Assembly: GCA_013298625.1 (NCBI GenBank) | Contig: JAAFIF010000059.1 | Coordinates: 1 to 61,597 of the forward strand | Direction of reading: 5' to 3' | Source: Myxococcales bacterium | Lineage (GTDB): Bacteria; Myxococcota_A; Polyangia; Polyangiales; Ga0077539 | Length of the DNA stretch: 61,597 bases | In this document: in pieces, positions 16,556 to 25,692 of the stretch | Layout: every line of letters starts with the position of its first letter | How positions within the stretch are numbered: the stretch's first letter is position 1 | The notes under the pieces: model-generated | What the model was told of the DNA's origin: nothing | The model's input: the letters and a program-made list of their open reading frames with translations, nothing else | Database searches by the model: none | Program-made: the position numbers and the translations under genes

Positions 16556-19500
16556 ATGTCCGGCTCGCACCCATCGGGTGACCGCGCGGCTGCCCTCGAG
16601 CACGCGATCGAACATCTTCGACACGCTCTGCCTGCGCAGGGCCCGATCGGGACGTTCGTGCACCACAACACCCTCCATTTTCTGCAGCACAAGCCGTTTC
16701 ACGAAGCGGTTCGCGAGGCGCACGAGCGCACCGACGCCGAGCCGTACTTCACCGAGCAGCGGTTTCGCGAAGAGCTCGCGCACGGCAGAATCGACGGCGA
16801 AGACCTCGAGTACGCGCTCGAGCGCTACCGAGCCCGCACCGCGCGTGGCTGGTCCGAGCCGATCAAGCCCGCGGCCATCGAGCGCCTGGTGATCGAGTTC
16901 GGCGTGCGCTCGGCGAAGAAGAGCGAGGTCGAGTTTCTCGCCCGCGAGCGATCGCTGCTCGCGCGGTTTCGACGCGACGTCCCCGAGGACGCGCGCGCGC
17001 GGATCATCGCAGAGACCCGTCGTTGGATCCTCGCCTCCGACGACGCGACCCTCGACGCCCTCGCGCCGCACAGCAACGCCGCGGTGCTTCGTCAAAGGCT
17101 CGCGCGAGACCCCGAGCACGCTGCGGTGTCCGCGCTCTTCGCTGCGTCTAGGGTCGTCACCCGCGCCGTGCGCTCGCGGCCCGAACCCATGCTCGTCCGC
17201 CTCGGCGTGGATCGAACGCATCGAGATGTCTTGCGCGCCACGGTCGGCGACGACCCGTGCGAGCGCGCGGACCTGTGGATCGTGCGGTTTCTCTCGGTCT
17301 ATCTCGACGAGCGGGTCGCGCGTTGGTCGATGCCACACCGCGACCACGGGATGCTCGCCGCCGCGACCGCGCAGCTCTCCGTCGGCGCAGCGGTGAGAGA
17401 CCCCGCGCTCGCCGCGGCGGCAGCGGTGTTCGCGAAGGCTCCTCGCGGCGCGGCGCGCGAGCTGATCGTGGACGTGCTCGACGAACTCGGCGTGCGCCCC
17501 GAACACTTTAGCTCGTACGTCGAGCGCATGGTGCTCGCGCTCGGCGGATGGGCGGGGATGGTCTCGCGGCTCGAAGGGTTTCCGTCGGACCGCGCGCCGG
17601 ACGCGCCGCCGGTGTCCCTCACGGAGTTCATCGCGCTGCGAGCAGTGCTCGATCGCGAGCATGTTCGTCGCTCGGCCGAGGCGCTCGGCGTGACCGACCT
17701 CTCGAAGCTCGGCGCCGCGCTCGGCGCTCGCGTTCAGCGGTCTGCGCTCGACGCGCCGCTCGTGGCTGCGTACCGACTGTTTCAGCTCGCGCAGCTCGCG
17801 GGCCTCGACGCAGCGGGTCTTCTCGAAGCCGGTCCAGACCACGCGCTCTCGATGCTGCGCGTGCTCGACGCGTTCGAGCCCATCGAGCGCAGGCGGGTCT
17901 TTCAAGAAGCCTACGAGCGAAAGCACCTGCGCATGGTCCTCGCGGGCGTGGCGGACAACCTCCGCGCGCCAGCAGACCCGGCCGAGGGTGACCCACGTTT
18001 TCAAGTGGCGTTCTGCATCGACGACCGCGAAGAGGCGATCCGCAGACACTTCGAGGAGCTCGACCCGAGGTATCTCACCTACGGCGTCGCTGGCTTCTTC
18101 GGCATCGCTATGGACTGGTCGTCCATCGACGACCCGCAGTCGCTCGCGCAGTGCCCCGTGGTGGTGACCCCGCAGCACGTCGTGCGCGAGGTCGCGACCG
18201 AGTCGCACTCGCGTGTGTTTCGCCAGCGACAAGCGCGACGAGCGCTCGCGGCGCGGGCGCGCAAAGCGGTCAGCGAAGGGACGGGCTCGCTCGTGCGTGG
18301 CGTGGCGCTCACCCCGGTCATCGGCGTGATGGCCGCGTGGACCATGGTGTCTCGCGTGCTGTTTCCTCGGCTCTCTGAGCGGCTCGGCCGGTGGATTCGC
18401 GAGCGCTTCGTCCCGACGCCGAAGACCACGCTGTCGACCACGCGCGGCGCCCTCCCTGCGCCCGCGCCAGAGCACGAGCTCAAGCCGCAGGGCTTCACGG
18501 CGGACGAGCGCGTCACGCGGGTGCGCGCCACGCTCGAGGCCATCGGGCTGACGCACGGATTCGCGCCGCTCGTCGTGCTGCTCGGCCACGGCGCGTCCAC
18601 CGTGAACAACCCGCACCACTCCGCGTACGAGTGCGGCGCGTGCGGTGGGCACAACGGCGGACCCAACGCACGCGCGTTCGCGGCGATGGCCAACGACCCC
18701 GACGTGCGCGAAGGGCTGCGCGAGGGCGCGATCGACATCCCCGACGCGTGCTGGTTTGTTGGCGGGTGGCACGACACCACCACCGACGCGATCACGCTCT
18801 ACGACGACGATCTGCCAGAGAAATTTCAGGGCGCGATGGACGAGCTGCGCGTCGCGCTCGACAGCGCCCGCGCGAGGTCCGCCCACGAGCGCTGCCGCAA
18901 GTTCGAGCACGCGCCGACGCGGCTCACCGAAGCCGAGGCGCTCGCGCACGTCGAAGAGCGCGCGGTGGACCTCTCGCAAGCGCGCCCCGAGCTCGGCCAC
19001 GCGACCAACGCGGTCGCCGTCGTCGGACGAAGAGAGCTCACGCGCGGGCTGTTTCTCGATCGACGGTCGTTCTTGGTCTCGTACGACCCCACGCTCGACC
19101 AGGACAGCGAAGTGCTCGAGCGGATCCTCGCGGCGGTGGTTCCGGTCGGCGCAGGGATCAACCTCGAGTACTACTTCTCGACGGTCGACCCCGATCGATG
19201 GGGCGCAGGGACGAAGCTCCCGCACAACCTCGCGGCGCTGCTCGGCGTGCAAGAGGGCGTGAGCGGCGATCTTCGCACGGGTTTGCCCAGGCAAATGACA
19301 GAGATTCACGAGCCCGTCCGGCTGCTGTGCGTGGTCGAGGCGACGCCCGAGGCGCTCTTGCACGTGGCGGGGCGCAAGCCCGAGGTCCTCGAGCTCGTCG
19401 GCAACGAGTGGGTGCGGCTCGTGAGCCTCGACCCAGAGACGAGAGCGATGCACGTGTTCGAAGACGGCGCGTTTGTGCGCTACGAGCCCGACTCGATCGC

Positions 19501-19612
19501 GCTCCCAGTGCATCACCGCAGCGAAGAGTCGTACGCGGGGAGGATGGGCTCGCTCCCGCCCGCGAAGATCACTCCGCAGCGCAGCAGCGCTGCGACGGAG
19601 GCCGCGCGATGA
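16556..19612 (+). CDS. dabA: DabA, inorganic-carbon uptake subunit (UPF0753/DUF2309)
   Basis: 1018 residues. DabA is a cytoplasmic, membrane-associated, zinc-dependent beta-carbonic-anhydrase-like subunit that converts CO2 to bicarbonate one-way when coupled to its membrane partner. All four zinc-site residues known from Halothiobacillus DabA can be placed: C487 and D489 (VAFCIDDREEAIRRHFEEL), H678 (LLGHGAST) and C693 (YECGACGGHNGGP); the 15-residue spacing between His and last Cys equals that of the characterised protein. FGIAMDW and VGGWHDTTTDA are further family blocks. The stop overlaps the ATG of dabB (ATGA). Confidence 0.93.
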   Translation: MSGSHPSGDRAAALEHAIEHLRHALPAQGPIGTFVHHNTLHFLQHKPFHEAVREAHERTDAEPYFTEQRFREELAHGRIDGEDLEYALERYRARTARGWSEPIKPAAIERLVIEFGVRSAKKSEVEFLARERSLLARFRRDVPEDARARIIAETRRWILASDDATLDALAPHSNAAVLRQRLARDPEHAAVSALFAASRVVTRAVRSRPEPMLVRLGVDRTHRDVLRATVGDDPCERADLWIVRFLSVYLDERVARWSMPHRDHGMLAAATAQLSVGAAVRDPALAAAAAVFAKAPRGAARELIVDVLDELGVRPEHFSSYVERMVLALGGWAGMVSRLEGFPSDRAPDAPPVSLTEFIALRAVLDREHVRRSAEALGVTDLSKLGAALGARVQRSALDAPLVAAYRLFQLAQLAGLDAAGLLEAGPDHALSMLRVLDAFEPIERRRVFQEAYERKHLRMVLAGVADNLRAPADPAEGDPRFQVAFCIDDREEAIRRHFEELDPRYLTYGVAGFFGIAMDWSSIDDPQSLAQCPVVVTPQHVVREVATESHSRVFRQRQARRALAARARKAVSEGTGSLVRGVALTPVIGVMAAWTMVSRVLFPRLSERLGRWIRERFVPTPKTTLSTTRGALPAPAPEHELKPQGFTADERVTRVRATLEAIGLTHGFAPLVVLLGHGASTVNNPHHSAYECGACGGHNGGPNARAFAAMANDPDVREGLREGAIDIPDACWFVGGWHDTTTDAITLYDDDLPEKFQGAMDELRVALDSARARSAHERCRKFEHAPTRLTEAEALAHVEERAVDLSQARPELGHATNAVAVVGRRELTRGLFLDRRSFLVSYDPTLDQDSEVLERILAAVVPVGAGINLEYYFSTVDPDRWGAGTKLPHNLAALLGVQEGVSGDLRTGLPRQMTEIHEPVRLLCVVEATPEALLHVAGRKPEVLELVGNEWVRLVSLDPETRAMHVFEDGAFVRYEPDSIALPVHHRSEESYAGRMGSLPPAKITPQRSSAATEAAR

Positions 19613-21027
19613 GCCCGCACTCGCTCGCGTGGTGGCTCGCAGGCGCGGTCGTGGCGCTGCCGTTCGTCGCGGTCTTGCCGCTGATGCTGCTCGGCGGGAT
19701 CGGCCGGCAACCGTCCGAGCGCGCCACGTCGTCGTCGGTGCTCACTACCTGCGGCCTCTCGTCGCTCGCGGCGCTGTTGCTCACGGTGCTCTGGTTTCAG
19801 GGCGGCGGCGCGCCGATCGTCCTGCGCTACGGAAACATCGTCGACCTCGGCCCGCGCGGCCACGCGTTCGTCTCTGGCGAAGAAGAGGCGCATCGCTTCG
19901 CGGTCGACCTGCTCGTCGATCGGCTCTCGGTCACGATGATGCTGCTCACCGCGGGGCTCACGTGGATCACCGCGCGCTTCTCGGTGCGCTACCTGCACCG
20001 AGAGGCCGGGTTCTTTCGGTACTTTCTGCTGTTCGGGCTCTTCACGGGCGGGATGCAAGTGCTGGTGCTCGCCGGCAGCTTCGACTTGCTCTTCGTCGGC
20101 TGGGAGCTCGTCGGCGTCGCGTCGATGCTGCTCATCGGGTTCTTTCATCTGCGCAACGGGCCGGCGCGCGGGGCGATCCGCGCGATGCTGACCTACCGAG
20201 TGACCGACGTTGGCCTGCTGGTGGGCGCGATCTTGCTCCACCACTTCGCGGGCTCGTCGAGCTTCTTCGACGCGTTCGAGCACGGAGCGTGGCCGCACGC
20301 GACGACGCACTTGAGCCCGAGCGCCGCGGCGCTGGTCTCGCTCAGCCTGCTGTTCGCCGCGATCGGAAAGAGCGCGCTGTTTCCCCTCGGAACATGGCTC
20401 CCGCGCGCGATGGAGGGCCCGACGCCCTCGAGCGCGCTCTTCTACGGCGGGCTCGCCGTGCACGCGGGCGTGTACCTGTTGATGCGCGCCGCGCCGATCA
20501 TCGAGCGCTCGCCGCTGGCCACGTTTGTGGTCGGCGCCGTTGGAGCCGCGACTGCGCTGTGGTCGACGCTCGCCGGCCGCACGCGCAGCGACGTGAAGAC
20601 CTCGCTCGCGTACGCGACGATCGCGCAGGTCGGCCTGATGCTCATCGGCATCGCGCTGCGCTGGTACAACGTCGTGCTCGTCTACGTGATCGCGCACGCG
20701 TGTCTTCGCACGCTGCAGCTCTTGCGGGCGCCCTCGGCGCTGAGCGACGCAGAGGCCATCCGCGCCGCGCTGCAATCGGAGCCACATCACCGCGACGGGT
20801 TCTGGCAGCGCGTGCTTCCGCAGCGGCTCACGGACCGACTGTACGCGCTGGCGCTCGAGGACTTCTTGCTCGACGCGCTCATCGAGCGATACGTGCTCGG
20901 CCCGGTGATGGCGCTCTCGCGCGCCGCTGACCGTCTCGACCGCTGGTGGAGCGACGCGCTGAGCGGCCCGTCTGCCAAGAGCAGCGTCGATGACTCCGTC
21001 GCAGACACAGAGAGGTCGTCGCAGTGA
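19609..21027 (+). CDS. dabB: DabB-like proton-conducting membrane subunit (NuoL family)
   Basis: 472 residues, about a dozen membrane helices. It belongs to the proton_antipo_M family: E166 in LLFVGWELVGVASMLLIGFF, K254 in IGKSALFPLGTWLPRAMEGPTP, and a later VKTSLAYATIAQVGLMLIG block. The long C-terminal lateral helix of true NuoL is absent, as in DabB. ATGA overlap with dabA and GTGA overlap with the next gene indicate one complex. I infer that ion flow through this subunit drives CO2 hydration by DabA. Most similar family alternative: a stand-alone Mrp/NDH subunit, made unlikely by context. Confidence 0.88.
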   Translation: MSPHSLAWWLAGAVVALPFVAVLPLMLLGGIGRQPSERATSSSVLTTCGLSSLAALLLTVLWFQGGGAPIVLRYGNIVDLGPRGHAFVSGEEEAHRFAVDLLVDRLSVTMMLLTAGLTWITARFSVRYLHREAGFFRYFLLFGLFTGGMQVLVLAGSFDLLFVGWELVGVASMLLIGFFHLRNGPARGAIRAMLTYRVTDVGLLVGAILLHHFAGSSSFFDAFEHGAWPHATTHLSPSAAALVSLSLLFAAIGKSALFPLGTWLPRAMEGPTPSSALFYGGLAVHAGVYLLMRAAPIIERSPLATFVVGAVGAATALWSTLAGRTRSDVKTSLAYATIAQVGLMLIGIALRWYNVVLVYVIAHACLRTLQLLRAPSALSDAEAIRAALQSEPHHRDGFWQRVLPQRLTDRLYALALEDFLLDALIERYVLGPVMALSRAADRLDRWWSDALSGPSAKSSVDDSVADTERSSQ

Positions 21028-22550
21028 GCACGGCGTGGGTGTCTTCGGTGGTGTTCGCCCCGTTCATCGCGGCGATGGTGATCGGGCGAGTCGCGGACGA
21101 GCGTCGCGCGCTCACCGTGGCCCGCGCGTTCGCGCTCGCGTACCTCGCGCTCGTCGCGGCGATCGCGTTCGTGTTTCTCGCGCGGCCCGAGCTCGTCGTG
21201 AGCCATGTGTCTCCGGCGATCCCGGGGCTCCGCGCGCGCTGGCACATCGAGATCGACGGGCTCTCTGCGCCGTTTCTGCCGCTCGCCGCGACGCTGGCCG
21301 CTGGCGTCTTGCTCGGAGCGCCGCGCAGCGAGCTCTCTGCGCGCTCGACGCAGTCGGTCCTGGTCGCCACGGGCTGCGCGGTCGGCGTGTACTGCGCCGA
21401 AGACCTGCTGCTGCTCTCGCTGTTCTGGGTGGCGGGGCTCGCGCCCGGCGCCGTCGCGCTGCACCAGGCGAAGGACCAGGTCGTTCGCAAGCGGCTCGCG
21501 CGGCTGTACGACGTCTTCTTCGTGTTCGGTGCGATCCCGATCGTGCTCGCGGCGCTCATCGTCGGCTGGGCGCGCGCCAAGGCAGGGGCGTCGCTGCCGT
21601 TCGACCTCAACGAGCCGACGCCGCTGCCAGCCTCGAGCGCGACGCTGGTGTTTATCTTGATTTCGTGGGCGCTGCTCACGCGCAAGGCCGTCGCGCCGCT
21701 GCACTCGTGGCTGCCCATGATGATCGAGCGCGGCCCCGTGGGGCTCGCGCTGCTGTCGGCCGGGACGCACCTCGCGGCGTTCTTGGCGCTGCGCGTGATG
21801 GTGCCGATGCTGCCTGCGTTGTCGCGGCGGTACTTTCCTGCGCTCGCGGCGATCGCCCTCGTGAGCGCGCTCTATCACGCAATCGTCGCGCTCTCGCAGC
21901 GCGACCTGCGCCGCGCCGTGGCGTTCGTGATCACTAGCTACCTCGCGTTGGTGCTCGTCGGCTTGGGCTCGTCTGGGCCCGAAGGCCTGCACGGCTCGAT
22001 GCTTCAGATGCTCTCGATCGGCCTCGTCGCGCTCGGCCTGGTGCTCACGATCTCGTGGATCGAGGCGCGCACTGGGACCACCGACCTGCGCGAGCTGCGC
22101 GGGCTCGTGCGGGATTTTCCCAAGCTCGCGTGGGTGTTCTTCTTGTTCAGCCTCGCTTCGGTGGGCGTACCAGGCAGCGTCGCGTGGGTCGCCGAAGACC
22201 TGCTGCTGCACTCGCTGTTGTTTCACCACCCTGTGATCGCCGCGCTGATGAGCGTGGTCGTCGTGCTCAACGGCATCACCGTGCTGCGCGTGTTCTTTCA
22301 GGTGTTCTTCGGCGCCCCTCGCGCGCCGAGCGTCGTGGGCATCGGCGATCTACTCCCGCGCGAGCAGGTCGTCGCGTACTCGGTCGTCGCCGCGATCGCG
22401 CTGCTCGGCCTCGCGCCGCAGTCGTTGATCGAGCTGCGCCGCGCCACGGTGGACTCGCTGGTGCGCGCCCTCGCGCCGAGCGAGCAATCGCGCCCCAGCG
22501 CGGGGATCGGATTCTCGTCGGGCGCGCCTCGCACCCACGAAACGCCGTAA
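21024..22550 (+). CDS. Second antiporter-like membrane subunit of the dab operon, degenerate proton channel
   Basis: 508 residues, about 14 hydrophobic helices, NuoM/NuoL-like. The central KAVAPLHSWLP block keeps the TM7 Lys (K221), and a helix near residue 390 keeps an acidic residue (VAWVAEDLLLHSLL). The TM5 glutamate that is nearly universal in pumping subunits is Val here (V136 in LLLLSLFWVAGLAPG), and no Lys is present in the following antiporter helix (GLALLSAGTHLAAFLAL). Starts with GTG inside a GTGA overlap with dabB. I infer a structural or regulatory partner of DabB rather than an independent pump. Confidence 0.8.
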   Translation: MSTAWVSSVVFAPFIAAMVIGRVADERRALTVARAFALAYLALVAAIAFVFLARPELVVSHVSPAIPGLRARWHIEIDGLSAPFLPLAATLAAGVLLGAPRSELSARSTQSVLVATGCAVGVYCAEDLLLLSLFWVAGLAPGAVALHQAKDQVVRKRLARLYDVFFVFGAIPIVLAALIVGWARAKAGASLPFDLNEPTPLPASSATLVFILISWALLTRKAVAPLHSWLPMMIERGPVGLALLSAGTHLAAFLALRVMVPMLPALSRRYFPALAAIALVSALYHAIVALSQRDLRRAVAFVITSYLALVLVGLGSSGPEGLHGSMLQMLSIGLVALGLVLTISWIEARTGTTDLRELRGLVRDFPKLAWVFFLFSLASVGVPGSVAWVAEDLLLHSLLFHHPVIAALMSVVVVLNGITVLRVFFQVFFGAPRAPSVVGIGDLLPREQVVAYSVVAAIALLGLAPQSLIELRRATVDSLVRALAPSEQSRPSAGIGFSSGAPRTHETP

Positions 22551-22568
22551 AGTGGTGGTGATCGAGCG

Positions 22569-22584
22569 AGGCACGCGCGCTGCA
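22569..22584 (+). promoter_or_regulatory. Candidate sigma-54 (-24/-12) promoter before the SulP gene
   Basis: AGGCACGCGCGCTGCA: GG at 22570-22571 and GC at 22582-22583 with the required N10 spacing, and GGCACG intact; two differences from consensus. Predicted initiation near 22595 would give a leader of only a few bases before the ATG at 22601, which is short and is the main argument against it. Confidence 0.4.
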
Positions 22585-22600
22585 CTGATCTACCTCCGCC

Positions 22601-24250
22601 ATGTCTTCTTCTGACCCGAAGCGCGTTCGATCCGAGAGCCCAGCGTTTGCGATGCCACCAGCCGACGGCCTCGAAGGGCTGAAGCGCCACTGGCGCACCG
22701 ACATCGTCTCGGGCTTCTTGGTGTTCTTGATCGCGTTGCCGCTGTCGCTCGGGATCGCGATGGCGAGCGGGTTTCCCGCGATCGCAGGCGTCACGACGGC
22801 GCTCGTCGGCGGGCTCGTCGCGACGTTCTTCGGCAGCGCGCCGCTGACCATCAAGGGCCCCGCAGCTGGGCTCATCGTGATCGCTCTCTCAGCGGTGCAA
22901 GAGCTCGGCGGCGGCCTCGTCGGCTATCGCAGGGCGCTGGCGGCGGTCGTGGTCGCTGGCTGCTTGCAGCTCGCCTTCGCGACGATGCGCGCAGGCGTGC
23001 TCGGAGACTTGTTTCCCTCCGCGGTCATCCACGGAATGATGGCCGCCATCGGGGTGATCATCATCTCGAAGCAAGCGCACACGCTGCTCGGCGTCACCCC
23101 GACGCCCGGCGAGCCGCTGCACCTGCTCGCCCAACTGCCGCGCAGCATCCGCGACCTCGAGCCCGAGCTCGCCACGATCGGCGTCGCATCGCTGCTGATC
23201 TTGATTGGATGGCCATATATCAAACGGCCTCTGTTTCAGCGGATCCCCGCGCCGGTGGTGGTGGTCGCCGTCGGCATCGCGCTCGCCAAGGTGTTCGACC
23301 TTCAGCACCCGCATCACTACATGCTCGCAGGGCACGATCACGTCGTGGGGCCGCGCGCGCTCGTCCCGCTCGATCGCAGCTTGTTCGCGGCCATCACGCT
23401 CCCCGACTGGTCCGTCGTCGCGAGCGCCACGTCGCTGAAGTTCATCGTGATGTTCGCGCTCGTGGGCTCGATCGAGTCCATGCTCAGCGCGAAGGCCGTC
23501 GACCTCGTCGATCCCTGGCACCGCCGCGCGAGCCTCGACCGCGATCTTCGCGCCACCGCCATCGGCAACATCGTCGCCGGAATGCTCGGGGGCCTCCCGA
23601 TGATCTCCGAGATCGTGCGCAGCTCGTCCAACGTCGCCGCCGGCGCGCGCACCCGGTGGTCCAACTGGTTTCACGCTGTGTTCTTGCTCTTGTTCGTCTC
23701 GGTCGTCCCGTGGCTGCTGCGGTCCATCCCGCTCGCGTCGCTGGCGGCCATGCTGGTGTTCACTGGCGTTCGTCTCGCGTCGCCGAAGGAGTTCGTGAAG
23801 ACATGGCGCGTCGGACGCGAGCAGCTCGTCGTCTTCGTCGTCACGATGCTCGTCACGCTGGCGACGGACCTGCTGATCGGCGTCGGCGTCGGGATCCTCG
23901 CCAAGCTCGTCGCGCACCTGATCGGCGGCATGCCGCTGCGCAGCGTGTTTTCGCCGACGATCGCCGTCGTGACCACCCCCGACGCCGTCGTGTTGCGCGT
24001 CGGTCGCTCGGCGGTCTTCAGCAACTACCTCGCGATCAAGCGCGCCATCGACAAGCTCGCCAACGAGCCGAACGTGATCATCGACCTCTCTGAGGCGCGC
24101 CTCGTCGATCACACCGTGCTCGAGGCGCTGCAGCACCTCAGCGACGAGTGGGAGCGCGACGGCCGCTCGCTCATCGTCCGCGGACTCGAAGCGCACGAGC
24201 GCTCGAGCGCTCACCCGATGGCCACCGCGCGCCGCACTTCGTCGAGCTAA
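22601..24250 (+). CDS. SulP-family anion transporter with STAS domain (probable bicarbonate transporter)
   Basis: 549 residues. A polar N terminus is followed by the SulP core beginning TDIVSGFLVFLIALPLSLGIAMASG with the family signature LTIKGPAAGLIVIALSAV, then VGSIESMLSAKAVD and a substrate-domain stretch GGLPMISEIVRSSSNVAAGA. The C-terminal STAS domain (about 440-530) has the NVIIDLSEARLVDHTVLEAL core. SulP proteins carry sulfate, bicarbonate or other anions; position right after dabA-dabB argues for bicarbonate. It may be co-transcribed with the dab genes (50-base gap). Its TAA overlaps the stop of the convergent FAD gene. Confidence 0.88.
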   Translation: MSSSDPKRVRSESPAFAMPPADGLEGLKRHWRTDIVSGFLVFLIALPLSLGIAMASGFPAIAGVTTALVGGLVATFFGSAPLTIKGPAAGLIVIALSAVQELGGGLVGYRRALAAVVVAGCLQLAFATMRAGVLGDLFPSAVIHGMMAAIGVIIISKQAHTLLGVTPTPGEPLHLLAQLPRSIRDLEPELATIGVASLLILIGWPYIKRPLFQRIPAPVVVVAVGIALAKVFDLQHPHHYMLAGHDHVVGPRALVPLDRSLFAAITLPDWSVVASATSLKFIVMFALVGSIESMLSAKAVDLVDPWHRRASLDRDLRATAIGNIVAGMLGGLPMISEIVRSSSNVAAGARTRWSNWFHAVFLLLFVSVVPWLLRSIPLASLAAMLVFTGVRLASPKEFVKTWRVGREQLVVFVVTMLVTLATDLLIGVGVGILAKLVAHLIGGMPLRSVFSPTIAVVTTPDAVVLRVGRSAVFSNYLAIKRAIDKLANEPNVIIDLSEARLVDHTVLEALQHLSDEWERDGRSLIVRGLEAHERSSAHPMATARRTSSS

Positions 24251-25692
24251 CCGAGCACCGACTGCGCTTCGTGGAGTGTAGGGTTGTTGTCGATCGCGGC
24301 GATCGTGCGCGGATCGCTGCGCTGTCCTCGGACGAACTCGCGCGCCGCCGCGAAGCCCATCTCCATGGCCGTGTCCATGAACACGTAGCGAAACAGCCCT
24401 TGCCGACCGACGGTCCACACGTTGGGCGCTCGGGCGATCGCAGAGAAGAGCGCGTCGCGGTGACGATCGTACCCGAGCGCGTACCGCGGGTACGCGTAGG
24501 GAGCGCGCGTCGAGAACGCGCCGATCACGCGCCCTCGCAGCGCGACGCCGACGTCCTGAAGCTGCTCGATCGCGCGCTCGCACAGCGATTCGTCGCTCGC
24601 GTTGAATTCGTGGGTCCCCGGGTCGCACGGGATCTCGATCATCACCGACGCCTTGCCCTCGGGCGTCATCGAGCGCGACCGCTCGGCGGGCTCTTGCAGG
24701 CGCGTCATGAACAGCGAAGGGTCGGCGACGTACACCCACGTCGCGTCCAGCACTGGCGCGGGGCCGTCGAGCATCACGTTGAGAAAGCGCAGCCCTCGGT
24801 GCGAGAGCGCCGCGCCGTGCTCGCGCGTGGCGCGGTCGTGCGGGGCGATCAGCGTCGCGCAAGCGTCGAGCGGAATGGTCGAGACAACGCCGCCGCAGCG
24901 CAGCTCGATCTGCGATCCGCCTGCGCGCAGTCGAACGTGTCGCACGCTGCCGTCGGCCGGATCGCGGTCGAACGCGATCGCCTCTGCGTCGCACAGCACT
25001 CTCACGCCGAGCGCGTCGAGCTCGCGCGCGAGCCGCTCGAAGAGCGCGCCGATGCCGCCGCGGGGATAGAGGTAGCGCCGCGCGTAGGTGCGCGCCGCGC
25101 CCTTGCGAACGCCCGCGAGGCGCAGCGCGACGTCCGAGAGGTTGAGCAGCGAGAGGCGCTGGCTCGCCCAGTCCGAAGAAAGCTCGTCCGCGGACATGCC
25201 CCAAAGCTTCTCGGTGTACGGGCCGAAGAAGAGCTCGTAGAGCGTTCGGCCGAAGCGCCGCTCGACCCATTGATGAAACGTGGCGTCGGGCGAGCGTCGT
25301 CCCAGCGCGTCGAGCGCTCGCTCGCGGGCGTAGTCGACGGCGGCGCGAGCGAGCAGCGAAGGAGGGAGCTTCGTCGCGAGCTCCGCCGCCACGAGCGGAT
25401 ACGTAAACCGTTGTCCGCGCAGCGCGATCACGCTCTTGCGCGTGCGCTCTTCGAGCGCGTCGCCCATCAGCGCGCGGATGCGATCGACCAGCGCGGCGCG
25501 CTTCGAGACGATCCTGTGTCCTCCGAGGTCGAAGCGAAACCCGTCGCGTTCGGTGGTGGCGCACAGCCCCCCGAGCGAGGGTTCGCGCTCGACGATCCAG
25601 ACGCGCTTGCCCGCGAGCGCTGCTTCCCACGCAGCGGCCATCCCCGCGGGGCCGCCGCCGAGGACGAGCAGGTCGACCTCCGCTGCGCTCAC
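24247..25692 (-). CDS. FAD-dependent amine-oxidase/UDP-galactopyranose-mutase-like oxidoreductase
   Basis: 481 residues. N-terminal dinucleotide motif LLVLGGGPAGMAAAWEAALAG and the second signature FDLGGHRIVSKR are those of the NAD(P)-binding_8/amine oxidase group; YELFFGPYTEKLWGM is typical of the UDP-galactopyranose-mutase-like and protoporphyrinogen-oxidase-like members found in surface polysaccharide clusters. C-terminal VWTVGRQGLFRYVFMDTAMEMG closes the FAD site. Substrate unknown. GTG start overlaps the stop of the upstream barrel gene (GTGA), so it is the third gene of an operon with two surface proteins. Confidence 0.82.
   Translation of the reverse strand: MSAAEVDLLVLGGGPAGMAAAWEAALAGKRVWIVEREPSLGGLCATTERDGFRFDLGGHRIVSKRAALVDRIRALMGDALEERTRKSVIALRGQRFTYPLVAAELATKLPPSLLARAAVDYARERALDALGRRSPDATFHQWVERRFGRTLYELFFGPYTEKLWGMSADELSSDWASQRLSLLNLSDVALRLAGVRKGAARTYARRYLYPRGGIGALFERLARELDALGVRVLCDAEAIAFDRDPADGSVRHVRLRAGGSQIELRCGGVVSTIPLDACATLIAPHDRATREHGAALSHRGLRFLNVMLDGPAPVLDATWVYVADPSLFMTRLQEPAERSRSMTPEGKASVMIEIPCDPGTHEFNASDESLCERAIEQLQDVGVALRGRVIGAFSTRAPYAYPRYALGYDRHRDALFSAIARAPNVWTVGRQGLFRYVFMDTAMEMGFAAAREFVRGQRSDPRTIAAIDNNPTLHEAQSVLG

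Noticed and set aside
16475..19516. Long open frame antisense to dabA (about 1010 codons)
   Set aside because: It is Arg/His/Glu-rich without a recognisable domain and mirrors the codon bias of dabA; a typical shadow in GC-rich DNA.
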